Part shown: positions 51,723-62,321 of the stretch, one piece after another | Numbering within the stretch: the stretch's first letter is position 1 | Layout of the letters: each line of letters opens with the position of its first letter | NCBI RefSeq assembly: GCF_014646295.1 | Contig: NZ_BMNE01000003.1 | Location: 491,965 to 555,964, forward strand | Direction of reading: 5' to 3' | From: Nocardia rhizosphaerihabitans | GTDB taxonomy: Bacteria; Actinomycetota; Actinomycetes; Mycobacteriales; Mycobacteriaceae | Length of the DNA stretch: 64,000 nt | The notes under the pieces: model-generated | Seen by the model: the letters and a program-made list of their open reading frames with translations, nothing else | Databases searched by the model: none | Told to the model about the DNA's origin: nothing | Position numbers and translations under genes: made by a program

Positions 51723-52598
51723 TCAGTGGTTCGTGGTCGGTCGGGCGATGATCAGCGGGCCCTCGGCGCCGTGCAGGACGGTCTGGGCGACTGAGCCGAG
51801 GGTCATGCCGACGAAGCCGCCGCGACCGTGGCTGCCGACGACGATCAGCTGGGCCCCGGCACCGGCTGCGAGGATCGCCTTCGCCGGGCGGTCCTCCACG
51901 ACGTTCCGTTCGACCGAGACCTCGGGATACTTCTCGGCGTACCCGGCGAGTCCTTCCGCGAGCACCGCCTCGGCCTCGGTCTGCATCGTCGAGCGGGCCT
52001 CGTAGCGGTAGAACTCCGACCAGGCGTGGACCGCGATCAGGCGGGCACCGCGCCGTGCGGCTTCGTCGAAGGCGATGGCGACCGCCTCGACGCTGCATGG
52101 TGAGCCGTCGACACCGACCACCACCGGGCCGTCGGGCGGCGTCTCCGACTCCGGGATCACGGCTACCGGGCACCCGGCGTGCCGGGCGATCGAGGTGCTG
52201 ACCGAGCCGAGCAGGGTACGACGGAAGGCGCCGCGTCCCCGACTGCCGACGACCACCAGGCGCGCAGATTCGCTGCGCAGCCGGAGCACCTGGACCGCGG
52301 AGCCGAGGACGGCGTCGGTCGAGATGGTGATCTCGGCGATCGGCGTGGAGACCTCGGTCGCTTCCACAGCGGCGGCGTCGACGACGGACTCGCCGTGCTT
52401 GCGCAGCGCTTCGAGATCGTAGAGAGGCCCCGCCATGCCTGGTCCGTAGTCGACCGGGACCTCGGCGGCGTAGACGAGCTGCAGCGGTACCCGGTGGCGC
52501 GCGGCGAACTCGGCGGCCCAGCGCAGCGCTCGGCGCGACTGTTCCGATCCGTCCACACCGACGACGACCGGCTGCTTCGGAGTTCCGGGTGTGGTCAT
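51723..52598 (-). CDS. Universal stress protein, two USP domains
   Basis: A 291-residue tandem USP. Domain 1 begins PVVVGVDGSEQSRRALRWAA and ends GSRGRGAFRRTLLGSVSTSI. Domain 2 begins PVVVGVDGSPCSVEAVAIAF and ends GSHGRGGFVGMTLGSVAQTV. Both carry the ATP-binding G-x2-G-x9-G(S/T) pattern. Such proteins are abundant in the DosR regulon and act in dormancy. Intact, and divergent from a DosR-like site at 52674. Confidence 0.93.
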   Translation of the reverse strand: MTTPGTPKQPVVVGVDGSEQSRRALRWAAEFAARHRVPLQLVYAAEVPVDYGPGMAGPLYDLEALRKHGESVVDAAAVEATEVSTPIAEITISTDAVLGSAVQVLRLRSESARLVVVGSRGRGAFRRTLLGSVSTSIARHAGCPVAVIPESETPPDGPVVVGVDGSPCSVEAVAIAFDEAARRGARLIAVHAWSEFYRYEARSTMQTEAEAVLAEGLAGYAEKYPEVSVERNVVEDRPAKAILAAGAGAQLIVVGSHGRGGFVGMTLGSVAQTVLHGAEGPLIIARPTTNH

Positions 52599-52673
52599 GG
52601 TGGCTTCCTTTCCGTTTCTGTCACTGTGCGCCGGTCACAGGCCGTGCGGCAGAGTCACAGGGCCCGCGCCGGA

Positions 52674-52687
52674 GGGTCCTTGGTCGT
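52674..52687. promoter_or_regulatory. DevR/DosR-box-like sequence upstream of a USP gene
   Basis: GGGTCCTTGGTCGT resembles the DosR core at about 9 of 14 positions and lies 76 bp upstream of the USP start at 52598. The surrounding 52599-52842 has no recognisable gene. Confidence 0.35.
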
Positions 52688-52842
52688 GGGAGTCGGCTGC
52701 CGCGATCGAGGACGCTGTTGCTGCACGCGCGAGATCGATCGCACCACCGAATGCGCGGCGGCCCTGCCGGCGCTGTACTGGCGGTCGTTGCGCACGGCGC
52801 GGGTGATGGCCGACGTCCACGCCTCGACCACCACCTGACGGC

Positions 52843-55264
<2,422 letters not shown>

Positions 55265-55358
55265 GGATGGCTCTCTCTCGGGTAGGGGAACGTCGCCCTT
55301 CATTGTCCGCCAACTCCGTGGTGCACGGAATGAAGCAGTACATCGAACGCCGTGATGA

Positions 55359-55559
55359 TCACCGAAGGCTCGTGCCTTCGTCTGCGGCCATTTTCGTGCC
55401 GAACGCCGCGGCCCGGCGTGGTCGCGACACAGGCAGTGCGGCGTCGAGCCACTCACGGATGCCCAGCTCGACCGCGACCGGAGTCTCGACCCGGCCCGCC
55501 GCATCCTGGCGGGTCGAGGTTCGGCTCAGGCCGGATTCGTAGACGACGAGTGCTCGCAC
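55359..55559 (-). pseudogene. Flavodoxin-domain protein remnant
   Basis: GTG at 55559 opens MRALVVYES, the standard start of flavodoxin-fold proteins in dormancy loci. It is joined directly to [10 protein letters not shown] and [13 protein letters not shown], elements that normally lie about 80 residues in. About 50 residues, including the rest of the FMN phosphate loop, are missing. The frame also ends early, after 66 codons instead of about 180. It lies 12 bp downstream of the membrane-protein gene. Confidence 0.65.
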
Positions 55560-55571
55560 GGTCTTCTCGTT

Positions 55572-55988
55572 TCAGCGCCGGAGGGTGGTGTGGTGCCCGA
55601 GCGGTGGTGCGCCCAGGGCGGCCACGGTCACCGCCGAGACCACGCAGACCGGCTGCAACCAGCTGAACTCGCGCAGGATCAGCAGTTGTGCCAGCACCCA
55701 GCCGATCAGCAGATACGCGGCGGCCAGGGTCGTCTGCGCGGCGGCCGGATCGTTGTGGGTGGCGGTGAGGGCGACGACGGTCATCGGCAGGCCGACGACC
55801 AGCGCGAGCAGCACGCCCGCCAGGATGGGGCTGTGCCACGGCAGGCGGCTCTCGGCGGCGGGACCGAGAGACAGTGCGCCGGTGATGAGGCCGAGGGATC
55901 CGGCGAAGGCCCAGGTCGCCAGAAGCCCGGCGAACAGGCAGAGCGTGGCCTTTCGGGGATCGAGCCGCTGGAAGTACGTGGTGATCAT
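55572..55988 (-). CDS. Small four-helix membrane protein
   Basis: A 138-residue membrane protein with hydrophobic segments ATLCLFAGLLATWAFAGSLG, ILAGVLLALVVGLPMTVVAL, QTTLAAAYLLIGWVLAQLLI and QPVCVVSAVTVAALGAPP. I do not recognise a named family. The ATG at 55988 is chosen (MITTYFQRLDPRK). It is divergent from a USP gene; two DosR-like boxes lie between them, so it is probably part of the same regulon. The flavodoxin remnant follows it. Confidence 0.7.
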   Translation of the reverse strand: MITTYFQRLDPRKATLCLFAGLLATWAFAGSLGLITGALSLGPAAESRLPWHSPILAGVLLALVVGLPMTVVALTATHNDPAAAQTTLAAAYLLIGWVLAQLLILREFSWLQPVCVVSAVTVAALGAPPLGHHTTLRR

Positions 55989-56024
55989 GTCCACAGCCTC
56001 GCGTGCCGGTGGTGCGGGCAGGCA

Positions 56025-56060
56025 GGGTCGAAGGTCCCCGAAGCCAGGGACCGGTGTCCT
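56025..56060. promoter_or_regulatory. Tandem DevR/DosR-box-like sites
   Basis: Two matches 22 bp apart. GGGTCGAAGGTCCC at 56025-56038 agrees with about 11 of 14 core positions. GGGACCGGTGTCCT at 56047-56060 contains the palindrome GGAC-N4-GTCC. A third partial match, TGACTTTGTCCCC, lies at 56131. They sit between a membrane-protein gene (minus) and a USP gene (plus). Paired boxes about two helical turns apart are typical of strong DosR promoters. Confidence 0.6.
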
Positions 56061-56224
56061 GACCTGCCGGGAGTGTGGCCGACGTGCGCGGATCACGGTG
56101 GACCCGGGGTCGATCGGCCCGCCCCCGCGATGACTTTGTCCCCTGCCGACGACTCGCCGACCCGGACGATGCTCGAAGGTGAACCGGCGTTGGCCTGGTT
56201 GCCCCGACGAGGAAAGGAACGACG

Positions 56225-57130
56225 ATGACCGACAAGAAGGGACGGCCCACCGAACATCGTCCTCGGCCCGTGCTGGCCGCGGTCGACGGGTCGGCGAACT
56301 CCTATCAGGCCGCCGCGTGGGCGGCGGCGGAAGCGGCGCTGCATCACCTGCCCCTGCACATCCTGACCTCGGGGGCATTGCAGACCGGGTTCGGGCCCGG
56401 CATGTCGCTGGGGGAGGCGGACCTGGAATGGCTGCGGGTCGACGCCGAGCGGGTGGTGGGTGAGGCCGAGCGGGTGGCCCGCGCCGCGGTCCCCGACGAG
56501 GACCTCACCATCACCACCGAGGTCGCGTTCGAACTGGCGGCGCCGCTGCTGATCGAGCGCTCGCCGACGGCAGAGATACTGGTCGTCGGCAGCCGTGGCC
56601 TCGGCGCCTTCCAGCGTGGGCTGCTCGGGTCGGTCAGCCGCGCGGTGGCTCAGCACGCACACTGCCCGGTGGCCGTAATCCACGGCATCGCGGCGATCGA
56701 CCCGGTCTCCGCGGCGCTGCCGGTGCTGGTCGGCGTGGACGGAACCGCCAACAGTGTGCCCGCGGTCGAGCTCGCGTTCGACGAGGCATCGCGACGCAAG
56801 GTCGAGCTGGTCGCCCTGCACGCGTTCAGCGACTCCAGCGCACTGGATCTGCCCGCGTTCGGGTGGGAGATGGGCCGGCAGTCGGCCGAGGCCGACCTCG
56901 CCGAAACCCTCGCCGGCTACGCCGAGCGCTACCCGGATGTGCCGGTGCGCCGGATCGTGGTCGCCGACCGGCCCGTGCGTTCGCTGGTCGACGAGGCGGC
57001 CTCGGCGCAGCTGGTGGTGGTGGGCAGCCACGGGCGCGGCGGCTTCTCCGGCATGTTGCTCGGCTCGACCAGCACCGCGTTGCTGCATTCGGTGGAGATC
57101 CCGACGATCGTCGTCCGTAGCAGACGGTAG
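56225..57130 (+). CDS. Universal stress protein, two USP domains
   Basis: A 301-residue tandem USP, intact. Domain 1 runs from PVLAAVDGSANSYQAAAWAA to GSRGLGAFQRGLLGSVSRAV. Domain 2 runs from PVLVGVDGTANSVPAVELAF to GSHGRGGFSGMLLGSTSTAL. ATP-binding glycine motifs are complete in both. An AAAGGA-type site precedes the ATG at 56225. Two DosR-like boxes lie 165-200 bp upstream. Confidence 0.93.
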   Translation: MTDKKGRPTEHRPRPVLAAVDGSANSYQAAAWAAAEAALHHLPLHILTSGALQTGFGPGMSLGEADLEWLRVDAERVVGEAERVARAAVPDEDLTITTEVAFELAAPLLIERSPTAEILVVGSRGLGAFQRGLLGSVSRAVAQHAHCPVAVIHGIAAIDPVSAALPVLVGVDGTANSVPAVELAFDEASRRKVELVALHAFSDSSALDLPAFGWEMGRQSAEADLAETLAGYAERYPDVPVRRIVVADRPVRSLVDEAASAQLVVVGSHGRGGFSGMLLGSTSTALLHSVEIPTIVVRSRR

Positions 57131-57142
57131 ATTCCGCTCGAA

Positions 57143-57181
57143 CAGTGAGGCGGCCACCGGAATCCGGTGGCTGCCTCACTG
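57143..57181. terminator. Bidirectional hairpin terminator
   Basis: CAGTGAGGCGGCCACCG pairs with CGGTGGCTGCCTCACTG (57165-57181) with one internal G-T position and a short loop. It lies between the convergent USP and nitroreductase genes. Confidence 0.8.
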
Positions 57182-57196
57182 TGGTGTCGTGCGCGG

Positions 57197-58186
57197 TCAT
57201 GTCGTCATGGTGAGCACATCGGCCAGCGGCCTGCGCGGGGTGGGCGGCGGTCGGTGGTCGTCGGGCGCGACGCCGATCCGCAGCACGACCTGCGGTACCC
57301 CGGGGTGGCCGATCAGGCTGCTCAGCAGTCGCCGGCCCGCTGTCAGTTCGGTGATATGGGTCAGCGCGCAGGTCGAGAAGCCGGAAGCGGTGCATTCGAG
57401 CAATGCCGCCGACAGCGCCTCGCCGGTATGCAGCCAGGACAGGGGGGTCTCGCTCGTCGCGGTGAGGACGGCCAGCCGCGCGTGGTCACGCAGGTCACCG
57501 CGGCGTGCGGCGGGTCCCGGTCTAGGGAACGTCCGGGCGACGCCGACGCGGGCGGCTTCGGACTCCGACACCAGCGCTGAGGGCGGCACCCCCTCCGGTG
57601 TATCGGGATGACCTGCCCACCACCGGATTTCGGTTTGATACTCCATGTCGTAGCGTCGCAGCGCGCCGGATTGCTCCGAAGCGACCGACAGTCGTGCCCG
57701 CGCGTCTTCGTCGAGCACGTCGAGGGTGAGTTCGTAGGCGCTGACGAGGTCGTCGAGCGTCGCCCTGACCGACGCCCAGCCGCTCGGCTCCGCCATCGGT
57801 AGTCGGTCGGTGTAGCGGTATTCGATCGCCTCCGCCCGCCGGAACACCGCGGTGGGTGGGTCGGGCCACGGTCGGAACTCGAGGGTGGCCAGCAGGCCGG
57901 GTCTGTTGAGGTCGGGCAGACGGGTGACATCGGTGCGCCAGTAGTACGAGGCGAACGCGGTGCGCACATGCTGGAGCGCCGCGCCGCAGCTCATCACCGC
58001 CTGACGGCCGTGCGGGTCGGCCGCGGTGAGTTGACGGTCGGTGTCGCGGAACAGGTGCAGCCAGGTGCCGTCGAAGACCCACCGCCACGGCTGGGTGTTG
58101 TGGATCGACGGCGCCCGGCATCCGAGCCCGACAGCTGCTCGGATCGTCGGAGGGTCAGGAACTCGGGGGGGTGATTGTTCGCTCAT
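57197..58186 (-). CDS. Acg-family nitroreductase-like protein
   Basis: A 329-residue protein of the Acg (Rv2032-type) subgroup of FMN-binding nitroreductases. It has two half-domains fused in one chain. The N-terminal RAPSIHNTQPWRWVF is the typical FMN-contact pattern, then LTAADPHGRQAVMSCGAAL, and the C-terminal LSWLHTGEALSAALLECTAS with PQVVLRIGVAP. Acg proteins may store or sequester FMN rather than reduce nitro compounds, and are strongly DosR-induced. A DosR-like site at 58245 is 60 bp upstream. Confidence 0.92.
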   Translation of the reverse strand: MSEQSPPRVPDPPTIRAAVGLGCRAPSIHNTQPWRWVFDGTWLHLFRDTDRQLTAADPHGRQAVMSCGAALQHVRTAFASYYWRTDVTRLPDLNRPGLLATLEFRPWPDPPTAVFRRAEAIEYRYTDRLPMAEPSGWASVRATLDDLVSAYELTLDVLDEDARARLSVASEQSGALRRYDMEYQTEIRWWAGHPDTPEGVPPSALVSESEAARVGVARTFPRPGPAARRGDLRDHARLAVLTATSETPLSWLHTGEALSAALLECTASGFSTCALTHITELTAGRRLLSSLIGHPGVPQVVLRIGVAPDDHRPPPTPRRPLADVLTMTT

Positions 58187-58244
58187 ACCATCGAGTCTGG
58201 TCGGTGCGGGGAGTTCGCCGAGACGGCCATTGCGCCTGTTCGGC

Positions 58245-58260
58245 GGGGACCAAATGCCTT
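58245..58260. promoter_or_regulatory. DevR/DosR-box-like sequence upstream of the Acg-like gene
   Basis: GGGGACCAAATGCCTT; the core GGGACCAAATGCCT agrees with about 10 of 14 DosR consensus positions, 60 bp before the start at 58186. Confidence 0.45.
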
Positions 58261-58306
58261 CGTTACCAGGTCACTCGGGATGCACGAACGTCACAGGGGC
58301 GCAGGC

Positions 58307-59797
58307 TCAGGACGAGGTCGCGGCGGGGACGGGTGGTGTGCCCGCGTGCCAGGCGTGCAGGGCGGTCGCGACGGAGTCGGCGAGGGGTCCGCTGGTGTCG
58401 ACGGTGGTCGCGTCGGGCCACGGTGCCGCGGTCACGGCCATCGCGTCGGCGATCGCGGTGGTCGCGTCCGATTCGTGGCCGTGGCGGCTGTCGATGCGTC
58501 GATGCGCGAGTTCCGCCGGGCAGACACAGTGCAGGCGAACGAGATCGGCGGAGGCATCGGCGGCTGTCGTCGCGGCGCGCTGTCGATCGTCGACGGAGGT
58601 CCAGCTGGCGTCGAGTATCACCGAGACGCCGCCGGCGAGCAGAACCCTGGCCCGCCACAGGAGTTCGTCGTAGACGCGGGCCCGGTTGGCGTCGGAGCAA
58701 CGTCCGGCCCCGAATTTCCCGATGTGGGCCGGCACCCCGTCGACTCGTGCCAGCTCCTTGCGGACGTGGTCGGCGGCGAGCACGACCGCGCCGGTCTCGG
58801 CGGCGAGTTCCGCGGCCAGAGTCGACTTTCCGGTTCCCGGCAGGCCGCCGACCAGGGTGAGCCGCACCGCACCGCGGGCCAGACGGTCCGCGGCGATCCG
58901 CAGGTGGGCGCGCAGTCGCTCGCCCGCGGCCGGGTCGCCCTGCCCGGCGCGAATCGAATCCACCCTCGCGCGCACGGTCGACCGGTAGGCGATGTAGTGG
59001 TCGCGCAGCGACGTGGGCGCGGTGTCCCCGCTCATCCGCTGGTAGTCCGCGACGAGACGGTCGCCGAGCGCGCCGTGGCCGAGGAACTCGAAGTCCATCG
59101 CGAGGAACGCGACGTCGTCGAGCCGATCGACATAGCGCAGGCGGTCGTCGAAATCGAGGCAGTCGAGGATCCGGAAGCCGTCCGGGAGTTCGAAGACGTC
59201 CTCGGCCAGGAGGTCGCCGTGGCCGTCGACGAGGTAGCCGTCGGCGATCCGGCTGTCGAACAGGGCGGCTCGGCCGTCGAGGTAGCGCATCGAGGCTCGG
59301 TCGATGCGGGCGCGCAGGTCGGGGTCGACGAGGTCGGCCTGCGAGTCGCGCAGCGGGTCGAGCAGGGAACGCCACCGGGCGCGCACGGCGGTGACGGTGC
59401 CCTCGCGGTCGATCTCGGGTCCACATGCGGCCGCGTCGTGGAATCGCACCAGCAGACAGACCAGTGCGGCCGAGGCCGCTGGGGTCGGGCCGTGGCCGCC
59501 GGTGAGCAGCTCGGACAACCGGCGGGTCTCCGGCATCCGACGCATGACCAGCACCGGCTCGGCCGGACCGCCCGCCGGGTCGCTGAGGTGCGCGACCCCG
59601 ACGTAGACGTCCGGCGCCAACCTGCGGTTGAGCCCGAGTTCGCGCGTGCACGCGCGTTCGCGCAGTGCCGGGGTACTGAAGTCGAGGAAGTCGGTGCGCA
59701 GCGACTTCTTCACCTTGTACGCGCGGTCGCCGTAGAGCAGCACGACTCCGGTGTGCGTTTCGTGCACCTGTGCCGGTGCCGAAGCCGGGGTGAGCAT
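58307..59797 (-). CDS. Two-domain kinase/ATPase (Rv2004c-like)
   Basis: A 496-residue protein. The N-terminal two thirds is an aminoglycoside-phosphotransferase-like domain, with VHETHTGVVLLYGDRAYKVK, YLVDGHGDLLAEDVF as the catalytic loop and ILDCLDFDDRLRYVD. The C-terminal third is an AAA/zeta-toxin-like P-loop kinase with LVGGLPGTGKSTLAAELA and VILDASWTS. This fusion is that of M. tuberculosis Rv2004c, a DosR-regulon gene near Rv2005c (USP) and Rv2006 (GH65), both types also found here. Function is unknown. GGAGG precedes the ATG at 59797. Confidence 0.9.
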   Translation of the reverse strand: MLTPASAPAQVHETHTGVVLLYGDRAYKVKKSLRTDFLDFSTPALRERACTRELGLNRRLAPDVYVGVAHLSDPAGGPAEPVLVMRRMPETRRLSELLTGGHGPTPAASAALVCLLVRFHDAAACGPEIDREGTVTAVRARWRSLLDPLRDSQADLVDPDLRARIDRASMRYLDGRAALFDSRIADGYLVDGHGDLLAEDVFELPDGFRILDCLDFDDRLRYVDRLDDVAFLAMDFEFLGHGALGDRLVADYQRMSGDTAPTSLRDHYIAYRSTVRARVDSIRAGQGDPAAGERLRAHLRIAADRLARGAVRLTLVGGLPGTGKSTLAAELAAETGAVVLAADHVRKELARVDGVPAHIGKFGAGRCSDANRARVYDELLWRARVLLAGGVSVILDASWTSVDDRQRAATTAADASADLVRLHCVCPAELAHRRIDSRHGHESDATTAIADAMAVTAAPWPDATTVDTSGPLADSVATALHAWHAGTPPVPAATSS

Positions 59798-59808
59798 CGG
59801 GGGCCTCC

Positions 59809-59976
59809 TCAGGAAGGGGTGAGCAGCATCGCGGCGAAGAAATGGGTCAGCTGTGCCGCGAATTGCCCGATCCGATTCGGTGAGGGCGGCTCGGGCGGAG
59901 TGTCGGCTTCGTCACGGCCGTTGCGCAGGACGGCTTCGGCGTCGGTCAGTCCCCGGTGCTCGACCGTCGTCTCCAT
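59809..59976 (-). pseudogene. Stub of a cation-transporting P-type ATPase (CtpF-like N-terminus)
   Basis: A 55-codon frame with a good ribosome site (AAAGGGGA) reads METTVEHRGLTDAEAVLRNG and then PPSPNRIGQFAAQLTHFFAAML before stopping. This is the N-terminal cation-ATPase domain (GLTDAEA..R) up to the start of the first membrane helix (QLTHFFA). The remaining roughly 850 residues of such a pump are absent. It is a deletion remnant rather than a peptide gene. In M. tuberculosis ctpF is a DosR-regulon neighbour of this gene group. It lies 11 bp upstream of the Rv2004c-like gene. Confidence 0.6.
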
Positions 59977-60103
59977 AACGTCCCCTTTCCGCTGGTCCGA
60001 TGGCTGTCAGGCCCAGTCTTCCGAGTTCTCGGCCGACCCGGCTACCGCCGAAGTGCCTCACGGCGAGGGCGGAATGGCACAACCTGAGGTCGCACCGGCG
60101 GAA

Positions 60104-60115
60104 ACTCCTAGGGGT
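60104..60115. promoter_or_regulatory. Candidate CsoR-family operator ACTCCTAGGGGT
   Basis: A 12-bp near-palindrome (one mismatched pair) centred on CTAG, extending into GGGGTATA, 20-50 bp before the MmpL remnant. GC-tract palindromes of this type are bound by CsoR-like repressors. The CsoR-family gene lies in the same direction at 61555. Confidence 0.5.
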
Positions 60116-60153
60116 ATATGAACACGGTTTCGAGGATGACTGTGCAGGAATCT

Positions 60154-61824
<1,671 letters not shown>

Positions 61825-61840
61825 CCGAGAGGAGTCCGTC

Positions 61841-62245
61841 ATGGACCTGGCACTGTCGACCACCCTGCAGCACATCACCTTCGACGACGCGATCGAGCGC
61901 ACCCGAACGGCACTGGCCGCCCAGGGATTCGGCATCCTCACCGATATCGACATGCGCGCGACCATGAAGGCCAAACTGGGTCAGGAGATGGAGGACTACC
62001 GCATCCTCGGCGCCTGCAACCCGCCGCTGGCCCATCGCGCGGTCGACATCGACCGGCAGATCGGACTCCTGCTGCCCTGCAACGTGGTGGTCCGCCGCGA
62101 CCGCGCGGCCGACGACACCGTCATCGTCGAGGCGATGAACCCGCAGGTGATGGCCACCGTCACCGGCGAGCCGGCCTTCGACCCGGTCGTCGCCGACGCC
62201 ACCGCGCGGCTGCGCGCCGCCATCGACGCGCTCAGCGCGAGCTGA
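61841..62245 (+). CDS. DUF302 family protein
   Basis: A 134-residue cytoplasmic protein. It matches DUF302: TFDDAIERTRTALAAQGFGI, LTDIDMRATMKAKLGQEMED, YRILGACNPPLAHRAV, then IGLLLPCNVVVRRD. The conserved GACNP and LLPCN cysteines (about residues 59 and 80) are candidates for a redox or ligand site. GAGAGGAG lies upstream of the ATG. It forms a two-gene unit with the CsoR-family repressor, and is probably the regulator's main remaining target now that the MmpL gene is broken. Confidence 0.88.
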   Translation: MDLALSTTLQHITFDDAIERTRTALAAQGFGILTDIDMRATMKAKLGQEMEDYRILGACNPPLAHRAVDIDRQIGLLLPCNVVVRRDRAADDTVIVEAMNPQVMATVTGEPAFDPVVADATARLRAAIDALSAS

Positions 62246-62321
62246 CCGCGACGGTGCCGGCCGACGGCGATCGAGCCCGGTGCGGTGCCCGCCGACGTGG
62301 CGCCGGTGACCTTCGCGCTGC

